A DNA stretch of 64,000 nt. It comes from Rhodococcus jostii RHA1 (GTDB lineage Bacteria; Actinomycetota; Actinomycetes; Mycobacteriales; Mycobacteriaceae). A program made the position numbers and the translations under genes. The DNA lies in assembly GCF_000014565.1 (NCBI RefSeq), contig NC_008268.1, positions 5,894,501-5,958,500 of the forward strand, given 5' to 3'. Below, in pieces: positions 8,080 to 16,594 of the stretch (position 1 is the first letter of the stretch; every line of letters starts with the position of its first letter). The notes under the pieces are model-generated. The model had not been told where the DNA came from, did no database searches, and saw only the letters and a program-made list of their open reading frames with translations.

Positions 8080-11000
8080 ATGGCTACCAATGCCGTCCTC
8101 GACTTCATTCTCGGCCTTCTTCGCGACGAGCAGGCTGCGGCTGCCTACTGCGCCAACCCGACCGAGGCGCTGTGCGCCGCCGGCCTGCAGGGTGTGAGCC
8201 ACGCGGACATCGTCTCCGTTGCTCCCCTGGTCGCGGAGTCGGGACTGTTCGCAGGTGGCGGGGCCGACCTGGCCGCGATCGTCAACGCCGGTGCCGACGT
8301 CGCCGGTGACGTGGCGGGCGGTATCGGCGCAGGTGTCGGTGGCGGCCTGGGCGGCGGCCTCGGTCTCGGCGGCGGTCTCGGCGGTGCGGTCGGTATCGGT
8401 GCCGGTGCAGGCCTCGGTCTGGGTGCCGGCCTGGGCGGCGACTTCGACTTCGCGGCGGAACTGGCTGCCGGCCTGAGCGCCGCGCTCGGTGCGGCGCTGG
8501 AGATCGGCGGCGAGATCGGTGCGCAGCTCGGCGCCGCGCTGGGTGCAGCCCTCGACGCAGCACTCTCCCTCACCGGTGGCCTCGACCTCGGTAGCGCACT
8601 CGACATCGGCGCCGCGATCAGCGGGGCCCTCGGAGGCGCGCTCGGGCTGGGCGCCGACCTGACGGCGCAGCTCGCCACCACCCTCACCGCGGCGATCACG
8701 GCCCTGCCGGTTGTCGACGTTGCCGGTGGTCTCACCGGGATCCTCGCCCCCGCACTGTCGATCGGCGGCGACCTGGGCGCCGAGCTGGGTGCGGCTCTCG
8801 GTGCCGCCCTCGGAAGCGTCGTCGACCTCGGCGGGAGCCTGGACGGTGACATCCTCGCCGGACTCGGTAGCGGCCTCGACCTCGGTGCTGTGCTCGGAAC
8901 GACCCTCGGCGGCGTGCTCGGTGTCGACGCCGGTCTCGGCGGCGCGCTGGGCGGTGCGCTCGACGCGGCGATCGGCGCGGGCGGCGGGCTGGGCGCCACC
9001 CTCGAAGGCCTGCTCGGCGGTGAACTGCTCGGTGACGTCGCCGGCTCGCTCGGCGGAGTTCTCGGCACCGACCTCGGCGCGGTCCTCGGTGGAGCTCTCG
9101 GTGGTGTCCTCGGTGCGGGCGGCGACCTGAGCGCAGACCTCGGTGGCGCACTCGGCGCGACTCTCGGTTCGATCGCGGACCTGGGCGGCGGACTGGACCT
9201 CGACGCGATCCTCGGTGCGGGCGGCAGCCTCGGCGGTGCGCTGAGCGGACTGCTCGGCGGTGAACTCGGAGTCGGCGGCGACCTCACCGCCGGTCTGGGT
9301 ACCGCGCTGGACGCCGTTCTCGGTGCCGGTGGCGGCCTCGACCTCGGCGCCGTTCTCGGTGCCGACGGCGACCTCGGCGGTGCGCTGAGCGGCATCCTCG
9401 GTGGCGTGCTCGGCGCGGGCGGTGACGTCAGCGGCGATCTCGGTGGAGCCCTGGGCGGTCTGCTCGGCGGCGCCCTCGATCTGGAGGGTGGCCTCGGCGG
9501 CGCCCTGTCCGGCGCACTCGACAGCGGACTGGGACTGGACGCCGCACTCGGCACGGTCCTCGGCGGAGCCCTCGGCCTGGACGGTGGCCTGGCCGCCGAA
9601 CTGGGCAGCACCCTCGACGCCGTGCTCGGCGCGGGCGGCGTGACGGACATCGACCTGGGCGGTCTGCTGGACGGCGGACTGGGCCTCGGGCTGGGCACCG
9701 ACCTCGGTCTCGGCGGGGAACTGACGTCGGAGCTGACGACGGCGCTGAGCGGGGCCCTCGGCCTGGGCGGCGAGGCAGGCGCGAACCTGGGCACGGTCCT
9801 GGGCGGCGCCCTGGAGAGCGGCCTCGGGCTGGGCGGTGTCCTCGACACCGGTGCCGACCTGGGAACCACCATCAGCGGCGCGCTCGGCGGGGTGCTCGGA
9901 GTCGACGGTGACGCCACCGCCGGTCTGGGTGCGGCCCTCGACGCGGTGCTCGGCGCGGACGGCGGAGTCGACCTCGGCGGCGTGACCGACCTGGGCGGCC
10001 TGCTCGGCGGTGCGTTCGGTGTCGGTGGCGGTGCGGGCGCAGACCTCGGCGCGGCCCTGGGCGGAGTGCTCGGCGGTGCGCTGGAGACCGGCGGCGCCCT
10101 CGACCTGGACAGCGTTCTCGGCGCGGAGGGAAGCATCGGCAGCACGCTGGGCACCGCTCTCGGCGGCGTCCTCGGAGCCGACGGCGACCTCAGCGCGACC
10201 CTCGGTTCCGCACTGGAGACGGCTCTGGAGGCCGGTGGCGGACTCGATCTGGACTCCGCTCTGGACGCCGACCTCGGACTCGGCGCCGCAGCCGGCGTGG
10301 GCGGCGCCCTGGACGGTGCGCTCGACGCGGGCACCGATCTCGCGGGTGGCCTGACGGGCGGCATAGACGGCGCGCTCGGCGGACTGCTCGACGTGGGCAG
10401 TGACGTCACGGGCAACGTGGGCGGCGCTGTCGGCGGCGGCGTCGCAGGCGGCGCGGACGCCGCGGCAGGCATCGGTGCCGGTGTCGCCGCGGGTGTCGGT
10501 GCGGTTGCCGACGCCGGAGCGGACCTCGGCGGCAGCCTCGGAACCAACCTGGTCGGCGGACTGGACACGGCCGGTGGCCTGGGCGCCGGTCTGACCAGCG
10601 GTCTCACCGGTGGTCTCGGTGGAATCTTCGAAACCGGTGCGGGCCTCGGCTCCGCACTGACCGGCAGCGTCGGCGGTGCCGTCGACGCGGTGGGCGAGGC
10701 AGGCGCCTCGGTCGGCGCGGTCGCCGACGCCGGTGCGAACGTGGACGCGAACCTCGGTGGCGCCCTGGACACGGCGGCCAACCTGGGTGGCACGGTCGGT
10801 GGCGCCCTGGACACGGCCGCGAATCTCGGCGGAAGCCTCGGCGGCACGGTCGATGCCGCGGCCGGTGTCGGCGGAGACGTGGCCGGTGGAATCGAAGGCG
10901 GCCTGGACAGTGCGGTCGACGCCACCGCCGGTCTGACCGGTGGACTGGATGCCACCACCGACGCGGTCACCGGCCTCGGCGCCGGATTGTCCGGTGGCGT

Positions 11001-11433
11001 GGGTGGCCTCGGATCGCTCGGCACCTCGGTCGGAGGCGCCCTCGACGGTGCGGTCGGCGGAGCGGTCGACGGTGGAGCCGCAGTGGGCGGCGCGGTCGAC
11101 GGCGGAGCGTCCGCCGGTGGTTCGGTCGACGGTGGAGCGTCGGCAGGCGGTTCCGCCGACGCGGACGCGACCACGGACGGTTCGGCCGACCTCGGTGCGG
11201 TCGGCGGGGTCGTGGCCGACACCACCGGGTCGATCGCAGGCGGACTGGGGTCCACCCTGGGCGGTGCCGTCGACACCGGCGCCGACACCTGGTCGTCGAT
11301 CGACGCGGACAACGCGTTCGGCGCCGACTCGGGCCTGCACGCGGACACCGACGGCTCGCTGTTCGGTGACACCGACACCTCGGTGGCCACGACGCACGAC
11401 GTCACGGACGTGGTCGATCACCTCGAGCCGTGA
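8080..11433 (+). CDS. iniB: IniB-like giant Gly/Ala/Leu-repeat protein
   Basis: The ATG at 8080 follows ACAGGAGAG, a strong RBS, and gives 1117 residues. Residues 1-55 form the IniB-type N-terminal domain (MATNAVLDFILGLLRDEQAA, then CANPTEALCAAGL and DIVSVAPLVAESGLF). Then come about 1000 residues of degenerate repeats of LGGALGG, VLGAGGDL and GGLDLGAVLG type, shifting after about residue 750 to GGAVDGGA and DTAANLGG forms. The end is an Asp-rich tail with DVTDVVDHLEP. M. tuberculosis IniB is about 480 residues, so this copy is more than twice as long. There is no clear signal peptide. It sits before iniA/iniC, whose mycobacterial homologues respond to cell-wall inhibitors. Molecular function is not established; a scaffold or matrix role is a guess. 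Confidence 0.85.
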   Translation: MATNAVLDFILGLLRDEQAAAAYCANPTEALCAAGLQGVSHADIVSVAPLVAESGLFAGGGADLAAIVNAGADVAGDVAGGIGAGVGGGLGGGLGLGGGLGGAVGIGAGAGLGLGAGLGGDFDFAAELAAGLSAALGAALEIGGEIGAQLGAALGAALDAALSLTGGLDLGSALDIGAAISGALGGALGLGADLTAQLATTLTAAITALPVVDVAGGLTGILAPALSIGGDLGAELGAALGAALGSVVDLGGSLDGDILAGLGSGLDLGAVLGTTLGGVLGVDAGLGGALGGALDAAIGAGGGLGATLEGLLGGELLGDVAGSLGGVLGTDLGAVLGGALGGVLGAGGDLSADLGGALGATLGSIADLGGGLDLDAILGAGGSLGGALSGLLGGELGVGGDLTAGLGTALDAVLGAGGGLDLGAVLGADGDLGGALSGILGGVLGAGGDVSGDLGGALGGLLGGALDLEGGLGGALSGALDSGLGLDAALGTVLGGALGLDGGLAAELGSTLDAVLGAGGVTDIDLGGLLDGGLGLGLGTDLGLGGELTSELTTALSGALGLGGEAGANLGTVLGGALESGLGLGGVLDTGADLGTTISGALGGVLGVDGDATAGLGAALDAVLGADGGVDLGGVTDLGGLLGGAFGVGGGAGADLGAALGGVLGGALETGGALDLDSVLGAEGSIGSTLGTALGGVLGADGDLSATLGSALETALEAGGGLDLDSALDADLGLGAAAGVGGALDGALDAGTDLAGGLTGGIDGALGGLLDVGSDVTGNVGGAVGGGVAGGADAAAGIGAGVAAGVGAVADAGADLGGSLGTNLVGGLDTAGGLGAGLTSGLTGGLGGIFETGAGLGSALTGSVGGAVDAVGEAGASVGAVADAGANVDANLGGALDTAANLGGTVGGALDTAANLGGSLGGTVDAAAGVGGDVAGGIEGGLDSAVDATAGLTGGLDATTDAVTGLGAGLSGGVGGLGSLGTSVGGALDGAVGGAVDGGAAVGGAVDGGASAGGSVDGGASAGGSADADATTDGSADLGAVGGVVADTTGSIAGGLGSTLGGAVDTGADTWSSIDADNAFGADSGLHADTDGSLFGDTDTSVATTHDVTDVVDHLEP

Positions 11434-11437
11434 TGAG

Positions 11438-11482
11438 ACGGCGGTTCCGGCATCCCCCAGACGGGGTGGCCGGAACCGCCGT
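11438..11482 (+). terminator. Hairpin 1 between iniB and iniA
   Basis: A perfect 13-bp stem (ACGGCGGTTCCGG at 11438-11450, inverse at 11470-11482) encloses a 19-nt loop that can itself pair CCCC with GGGG. It starts 4 nt after the iniB stop and has no T run. It probably reduces read-through into iniA or protects the iniB mRNA 3' end. Confidence 0.7.
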
Positions 11483-11497
11483 ACGATGTAACGAAAT

Positions 11498-11531
11498 CAG
11501 CCCCGGACGCGTTATGCGTGCGGGGCTGTTT
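11498..11531 (+). terminator. Hairpin 2 between iniB and iniA, followed by TTT
   Basis: CAGCCCCG (11498-11505) pairs with CGGGGCTG (11521-11528), with an inner ACGC/GCGT stem and a GTTAT loop, then TTTC. It is an intrinsic-terminator-like structure 16 nt beyond hairpin 1. iniA starts 75 nt downstream, so iniA expression would need read-through or a separate promoter. Confidence 0.65.
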
Positions 11532-11605
11532 CACACAGTCGGGTGTCGGTGCACTGAACGTGGTGTCCGCACAGAGGTCGGAAGAATTGCGGGTCAACGA
11601 AGCTC

Positions 11606-13450
11606 ATGGACAGTGCAGCCGCCGAGAAGAATCCAGCCGGGTCCCAGTCGATGACGGCGTTGCTCGAGCAGGCCCTGGTCGTGGCGAAGAGGTTCGGTCG
11701 TGGCGATTTGGCGCAGCGCCTCGACTCGGCCCGGACCCGGGTGCAGGATCCGCGGATGCGGATCGTGGTGGTCGGACCGCTCAAGCAGGGCAAGAGCCAG
11801 TTCGTGAACTCCCTCCTCAACCTCACCGTGTGCTCGGTGGGCGACGACGAGACCACCGCGATCCCCACCGTCGTCCAGAACGCCGAGGTGGCGTCGGCGG
11901 AACTGCTCCTCGCCGATCCGGGTGCCGACCCGATCCGGGTTCCTCTTCCGCTCGACGAGCTGAACGGCATCACGCCGGCCTCGCCCCGCGCCGAGGGCAG
12001 GGAGGTGCTGCGGGTGGAGGTCAACGTCCCGAGCCCGCTCCTCGCCGACGGTCTGGTCCTGGTCGACACGCCCGGCGTGGGCGGTGCCGGCAACCCGCAC
12101 GCGGCGAGCACACTCGGGCTGATCCCGGCGTCGGATGCCGTGTTCGTTCTGTCCGACGCCAGCCAGGAATTCACCGAACCGGAGCTCGGATTCATTCGCC
12201 AGGTCACGAGCCTGTGCCCGTCGGTGGCGTGCCTGATCAGCAAGACCGACCTGTACCCGCACTGGCGAGAGATCGTCGAAGCCGACCGCGGGCACCTCGC
12301 GCGGGCCGGTCTCGACGTTCCCCTGATCCCGATCTCCTCGGTGCTGCGTTCGCACGCGCTGCGACTGCAGGACGAGGAACTCAACACCGAGTCCGGTTTC
12401 GTCGACCTGTACGCGTTCCTGCGCGAGCGAGTGGTGGCGCGGGCGGAGGCGAACACGCGCCGGGCGGTGTCGCTGGACGTGTCCTCCGCGGCCGAGCATC
12501 TCACCCTGGGGATCGGCAGTGAGCTTGCCGCCCTGCGCGATCCGGCGAAGGGCGTCGCCGCGGTCGCCGAACTGCAGAAGGCGAAGGCCGCCGCCGAGGA
12601 GCTGCACAAGAAGACGTCGCTGTGGCAGCAGACGCTGGGTGACGGTATAGCCGACCTGGCCGCGGACATCGATCACGACCTCCGGGACCGGTTGCGCCGC
12701 GTCACCCGGGAGGCCGAGGAGACCGTCGACGAGGGCGACCCCGGCAAGGATTGGGACGCGCTGGGTCAGTGGCTCGAGCAGGAGTTCGCCACCGCGATCG
12801 GCGACAACTTCGTGTGGGCCCACGACCGCGCGCTGTGGCTGGCCGAGGTGGTGGCGCAGCACTTCGCCGAGACGGGTGCGGTCGAGCTGCCGCACCTGGA
12901 CGTCGCGGACGTCGACGGTGTCCTCGAACCGGTGGCCTCGCTCGCGGACCTCGAGGCCGGACGTATCGGCATCACGCAGAAGGTTCTCGTCGGGATGCGC
13001 GGGTCGTACGGCGGCGTCCTCATGTTCGGTCTGATCACCACCATGATGGGGATGGCCCTGGTCAATCCGATCTCGATCGGCGCCGGAGTCCTCCTCGGCA
13101 CGAAGGCGTACCGGGAAGACAAGGAGAGCCGGATCCTGAAGCGGCGGGCGGAGGCGAAGGCCGCGATCCGCCGGTTCGCCGACGACGCCAGCTTCCAGGT
13201 GGGCAAGGAGTCGAAGGATCGGCTCCGGTCGATTCAGCGGTTGCTGCGCGACCATTTCAGTGCGATCGCCGAGCAGGCGCTGCGGTCGATCAACGACTCG
13301 CTGCGCGCCGCGCAGGAGGCGGCGAATCTCGAGTCCACCGAACGGACCCGCCGGATCGCGCAGCTCGAGAAGGACCTGCACGTTGCATCCGAACTGAAAC
13401 AGCAAGCCGCGCAACTCGTCGCAGGCGACGCGGGAGCGGTCACGGCATGA
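11606..13450 (+). CDS. iniA: IniA, bacterial dynamin-like GTPase
   Basis: 614 residues, close to the mycobacterial IniA length. Walker A/G1 is GPLKQGKS at residues 57-64. The G3 motif is in LVDTPGVGGAGN and a G4-like ISKTDLY follows. The C-terminal half is a helical stalk with a hydrophobic hairpin near residues 460-500 (GGVLMFGLITTMMGMALVNP), the expected membrane paddle, then charged coiled-coil segments. Family knowledge: IniA is a membrane-remodelling dynamin-like protein induced by isoniazid and ethambutol in mycobacteria. The RBS is weak (AACGAAG), which together with the preceding hairpins suggests modest expression relative to iniB. It overlaps iniC by 4 nt, so the two are coupled and may act as a pair. 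Confidence 0.93.
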   Translation: MDSAAAEKNPAGSQSMTALLEQALVVAKRFGRGDLAQRLDSARTRVQDPRMRIVVVGPLKQGKSQFVNSLLNLTVCSVGDDETTAIPTVVQNAEVASAELLLADPGADPIRVPLPLDELNGITPASPRAEGREVLRVEVNVPSPLLADGLVLVDTPGVGGAGNPHAASTLGLIPASDAVFVLSDASQEFTEPELGFIRQVTSLCPSVACLISKTDLYPHWREIVEADRGHLARAGLDVPLIPISSVLRSHALRLQDEELNTESGFVDLYAFLRERVVARAEANTRRAVSLDVSSAAEHLTLGIGSELAALRDPAKGVAAVAELQKAKAAAEELHKKTSLWQQTLGDGIADLAADIDHDLRDRLRRVTREAEETVDEGDPGKDWDALGQWLEQEFATAIGDNFVWAHDRALWLAEVVAQHFAETGAVELPHLDVADVDGVLEPVASLADLEAGRIGITQKVLVGMRGSYGGVLMFGLITTMMGMALVNPISIGAGVLLGTKAYREDKESRILKRRAEAKAAIRRFADDASFQVGKESKDRLRSIQRLLRDHFSAIAEQALRSINDSLRAAQEAANLESTERTRRIAQLEKDLHVASELKQQAAQLVAGDAGAVTA

Positions 13451-14943
13451 CGGCCGCTCCGCTTCACGAGGCCCGGGCACTCATCGCGTCCGCCCGGCAG
13501 TTGTACGCGGGCAGACCCGAGATCCGGGATCAGCTGACCGAATGCGCGCGGCGACTGGAACAACCGTTGCGGGTGGCTCTTGCCGGTTCGCTGAAGGCCG
13601 GCAAGTCCACTCTGCTCAATTCCCTGGTGGGTCAGGACATCGCGCCCACCGACGCGACCGAATGCACCCGCGTCGTCACCTGGTACCGCAGCGGGTCGAC
13701 GCCCACCGTGACGGCCTGGTACCAGCCGGACCCCGGTAGCGGCGCCCAGCGTTCCGCCAACGTCCCGGTGCTGCGCCGGGACGGACATCTCACGTTCGAC
13801 CTGGGCCACCTCACCGCCGACCAGGTGGACCGCCTCGACGTGGAGTGGCCGTCGTCCGCCCTGGCTCATACGACGATCATCGACACCCCGGGCACGTCCT
13901 CGTTGTCGAGGGACGTCTCGGCCCGCACCCTCGAGATGCTCACCCCCGACAACGAGGCGTCCGGCGCCGACGCCGTGGTCTACCTGCTGCGCACGCTGAA
14001 CGCGACCGACGTCCAGTTCCTCGGTCAGATCGGCGACCACGTGGGCGACGAATCGGGACCGCTCGGTGTGGTCGGTGTCGTGTCGCGGGCCGACGAGGTG
14101 GGGGCGGGACGCCTGGACGCCATGATGTCCGCGAAGGAAGTGGCGTCCCGGTTCGCGGGCGAACTCGAGCGCACCGGGCTGTGCCAGGCCGTGGTCCCCG
14201 TCGCGGGTCTGCTGGCGCTCGGTGCCCGCACGATGCGTCAGGCCGAGTTCACCGCGTTCCAGCATCTGGCCGAGGTCCCGGTGGACGACCTGAACCTGGC
14301 GATGCTGTCGGCCGACCGGTTCGCGCGTGAGGACAGTCCGCTTCCAGTGGACGCCCGGATGCGCGCTCAGCTGGCAGACCGCTTCGGGCTCTTCGGGATC
14401 CGGATGGCCGTCACCCTGATCCGGCTGGGCACCAAGGACTCGCCGACGCTGGCGGCGGAATTGGTGGAACGCAGCGGCCTCGACGAATTGCGTCAGGTGA
14501 TCGACATCCAGTTCGGGCAGCGGGCCGACCAGTTGAAGACCCACTCGGCGCTCGTGGCACTCAAGCGGGTGCTCACGGCGCATCCGGTGCCGGGTGCGGG
14601 TGAGATCCTGATGTCGGCCGAACGGCTGCTCTCCGACGTGCACGGTTTTCAGGAACTGCGCCTGCTCGGGCGCCTGCGGTCCACCGAGGTGGGGTTGCCC
14701 GCCGACGACGTGGCCGAGTTGCAACGCCTGATCGGCGGATTCGGGATCCAGATCGCCGAACGACTGGGCACCGACGGCGACGACTCCGTGGAGTTGCAGC
14801 GGATGCGGGCACTCGCCGCGGTGCGGAAGTGGCGCGAACGGGCACGCCACCCGTTGCTCGACCAGTTCACCGCGCGGGCCTGCACCGTCGCCGCCCGCAG
14901 CGCGGAAGGTGTTCTGGAGGAACTGAACACCGTCCGACTGTAG
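13447..14943 (+). CDS. iniC: IniC, bacterial dynamin-like GTPase
   Basis: 498 residues, near the size of M. tuberculosis IniC. Its ATGA start overlaps the iniA stop. G1 is GSLKAGKS, G3 lies in IIDTPGTSSLS, and a SRADE segment fits G4. Unlike IniA I see no clear hydrophobic paddle; the C-terminal part is helical and charged. It is expected to work with IniA at the inner face of the membrane under envelope stress. It ends only 5 bp from the convergent DUF2252 gene, with no room for a terminator, so the two transcripts must overlap or terminate inside each other. Confidence 0.92.
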   Translation: MTAAPLHEARALIASARQLYAGRPEIRDQLTECARRLEQPLRVALAGSLKAGKSTLLNSLVGQDIAPTDATECTRVVTWYRSGSTPTVTAWYQPDPGSGAQRSANVPVLRRDGHLTFDLGHLTADQVDRLDVEWPSSALAHTTIIDTPGTSSLSRDVSARTLEMLTPDNEASGADAVVYLLRTLNATDVQFLGQIGDHVGDESGPLGVVGVVSRADEVGAGRLDAMMSAKEVASRFAGELERTGLCQAVVPVAGLLALGARTMRQAEFTAFQHLAEVPVDDLNLAMLSADRFAREDSPLPVDARMRAQLADRFGLFGIRMAVTLIRLGTKDSPTLAAELVERSGLDELRQVIDIQFGQRADQLKTHSALVALKRVLTAHPVPGAGEILMSAERLLSDVHGFQELRLLGRLRSTEVGLPADDVAELQRLIGGFGIQIAERLGTDGDDSVELQRMRALAAVRKWRERARHPLLDQFTARACTVAARSAEGVLEELNTVRL

Positions 14944-14948
14944 CTCGG

Positions 14949-16304
14949 TTACGTCGCGGAGACGCCCGCGATCTCGCCTTCCCGGAACGCGTTCACGAAC
15001 AGTTGGTGATCCCTGCGGCTCACCTCGGCGTACGCGATGCCGAAGTCGATGATCTCGCCGACGAACTCGTCCAGCCTGCCGTCGACGACGTTCCGGATGG
15101 CGTCCTCGGTCTGGAACGTGACGAGGGTCTGATCGCTGTCCTCGTCGGAGACGCAATGCACCTTCGCCGTCGCCCGGCCGAGGTCCTCGAGCACCGGCGC
15201 GATGTCCTCCGGTTCGGTGAGATCCGACCAGTCGAGGTCCAGTTCGTACGGGGAGAGTTCGGCGACCACGAAACCGGTGCCGCCGATCTCCGTGTAGCCG
15301 AGCAGCGGATCCGTGTGGACCTGCAGCGCGCGCTGACTCACCACCGTGCGGTGTCCTTCGTGCTCGAAGTAGTCGCGGACCCGGGATTCGTCGACGACGC
15401 GGCTGGGCGCAGCGACGTTGCCCTGCTTGAGTGAGAGCACGATGTCGTTCTCGAGCGCCTGGGTCGCCCCTTCGATGAGCACGTTGTACGCAGGAAGACC
15501 GGCGCTGCCGATCCCGAAGCCCTTCCGCCCGACCACGTCCTTGATCCGGTAGAACACCGGTCGCGTGGATCGCTTGCTGCTGGGCACCCTCTCGATGTAC
15601 GTGTCCAGCGCCTCGCACACGGTCGCGCGTTCCTCCTCGTCGAGTTCGCGGACACCGCGGCCCCGCCGGAAACGCCGGTCGTAGTCCTCGATCACCGTGA
15701 CGGACTCGAGCAGGTCCACCCGGGTGGCGAGGCGCGCGCTCAGCAGCAGGTCCTGGATGGCGCCGCGCGAATTGTCCAGGCGCAGCGCGTACGCCTCGTC
15801 CGCTTCCCGCTGCACATAGTGCAGGACGTGCTCGACGTAACTGCGCAGGTAAGTGTCGGCGAGTGCCCGGACATCGCTCTCGGGGAGGGCCTTCTGCCAC
15901 CCCATCAGTGCGAGACTCGCGACGAACCGGCGAAGATCCCAGCTGAACGGCCCCACGTACGCCTCGTCGAAATCGTTGACGTCGAAGACGAGGGTGCCCT
16001 CCGCATTCATGTACGTGCCGAAATTCTCCAGATGCAGATCGCCGTGAATCCACACCCGGCCGGTGCGCTCGTCCGCCCACGGATCATCGAAGTCACGCAG
16101 ATCGTCGTAGAAGAGGCAGGCGCTGCCCCGGAAGAAGGCGAACGGATCGGCGGCCATCTTCCGGAACTTCGTGCGAAACGCACTCGGATCCGCCTCCATC
16201 AGATCGGCGAAGGCCTCGACGAGGACCTCCACGATCCGACCCTGCCTTGCGGAATCGTCGACGTCCACCCCAGCCTCCTTCTCGCGGTCGACGGGACGCG
16301 ACAC
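14949..16304 (-). CDS. DUF2252 family protein (kinase-like fold)
   Basis: A 451-residue protein typical of DUF2252: FAFFRGSACLFYDDL, then IHGDLHLENFGTY (about residue 85, resembling the Brenner motif HxDLxxxN of phosphotransferases) and FDVNDFDEAYVGPFSWDLRR. Later conserved parts are IKDVVGRKGFGIGSAGLPAY and LSLKQGNVAAPSR. The family is related to APH/choline-kinase folds but has no established substrate. The ATG at 16304 was chosen; an internal GTG at 16265 (VDVDDS) is an alternative. It is convergent with iniC at a 5-bp distance. Upstream is only the galE/malK scar, so its promoter must lie within or beyond that scar. Confidence 0.8.
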   Translation of the reverse strand: MSRPVDREKEAGVDVDDSARQGRIVEVLVEAFADLMEADPSAFRTKFRKMAADPFAFFRGSACLFYDDLRDFDDPWADERTGRVWIHGDLHLENFGTYMNAEGTLVFDVNDFDEAYVGPFSWDLRRFVASLALMGWQKALPESDVRALADTYLRSYVEHVLHYVQREADEAYALRLDNSRGAIQDLLLSARLATRVDLLESVTVIEDYDRRFRRGRGVRELDEEERATVCEALDTYIERVPSSKRSTRPVFYRIKDVVGRKGFGIGSAGLPAYNVLIEGATQALENDIVLSLKQGNVAAPSRVVDESRVRDYFEHEGHRTVVSQRALQVHTDPLLGYTEIGGTGFVVAELSPYELDLDWSDLTEPEDIAPVLEDLGRATAKVHCVSDEDSDQTLVTFQTEDAIRNVVDGRLDEFVGEIIDFGIAYAEVSRRDHQLFVNAFREGEIAGVSAT

Positions 16305-16310
16305 GCCTCG

Positions 16311-16463
16311 TCACGACCGCACTGCACCACGGTAGCGTTCCCGCGCGCCCAGCGACTGCAGATACGTCCACGCATCGGCCACGATCGAATCGAGGTCCGT
16401 GTGTCTCGGTCGCCAGCCCAGTTCGGCCTGCACACGTTCGCCGGACGCGATGAGGACCGCTGC
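16311..16463 (-). pseudogene. galE 3'-end remnant (UDP-glucose 4-epimerase C-terminus)
   Basis: On the minus strand this encodes about 50 residues ending in a stop at 16311-16313, including SGERVQAELGWRPRHTDLD and IVADAWTYLQSLGA. This is the typical C-terminus of GalE. There is no start codon and no Rossmann domain. It is joined at about 16459-16463 to a piece of an ABC ATPase gene. It lies downstream of galT-galK, which suggests that a galE once completed a Leloir operon and was deleted. Confidence 0.75.
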
Positions 16464-16581
16464 TGCAGGATGCCCGCTTTCATAACGGCCACGCGGTCGC
16501 CCATGGTCATGGCCTCCACCTGGTCATGGCCTCCACCTGGTCGTGGTCGCCCATGGTCACCGCCTCCACCTGGTCGTGGTC
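16459..16581 (-). pseudogene. Sugar-ABC ATPase (MalK/UgpC-type) remnant with tandem mini-duplications
   Basis: The minus strand encodes QVEAMTMGDRVAVMKAGILQQ-like residues, the H-loop region of MalK/UgpC ATPases (family consensus THDQVEAMTMGDRVAVM). Upstream there are two more partial copies of the same 27-33-bp stretch (HDQVEAVTMGD and HDQVEAMT) at 16549-16581 and 16522-16548, in shifting frames. The segment is broken and noncoding overall, and starts 13 bp after the galK stop. Confidence 0.75.
16498..16581 (-). repeat. Three degenerate 24-33-bp tandem copies of an ABC-ATPase segment
   Basis: Core GACCAGGTGGAGGCCATGAC recurs in intact or truncated form in three adjacent copies (16498-16521, 16522-16548, 16549-16581). 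Copy 3 has GCGGTG in place of GCCATG. The pattern fits slippage or repeated illegitimate recombination at the scar between galK and the galE remnant. Confidence 0.7.
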
Positions 16582-16594
16582 GTCGAAGGGGATC

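Noticed and set aside
7906..11421. Very long minus-strand open frames (1171 and 1086 codons) opposite iniB
   Set aside because: They are compositional shadows of the Gly/Ala/Leu repeats of iniB; residues are low complexity (Gln/Glu/Arg or Pro/Ser), with no start signal or domain.
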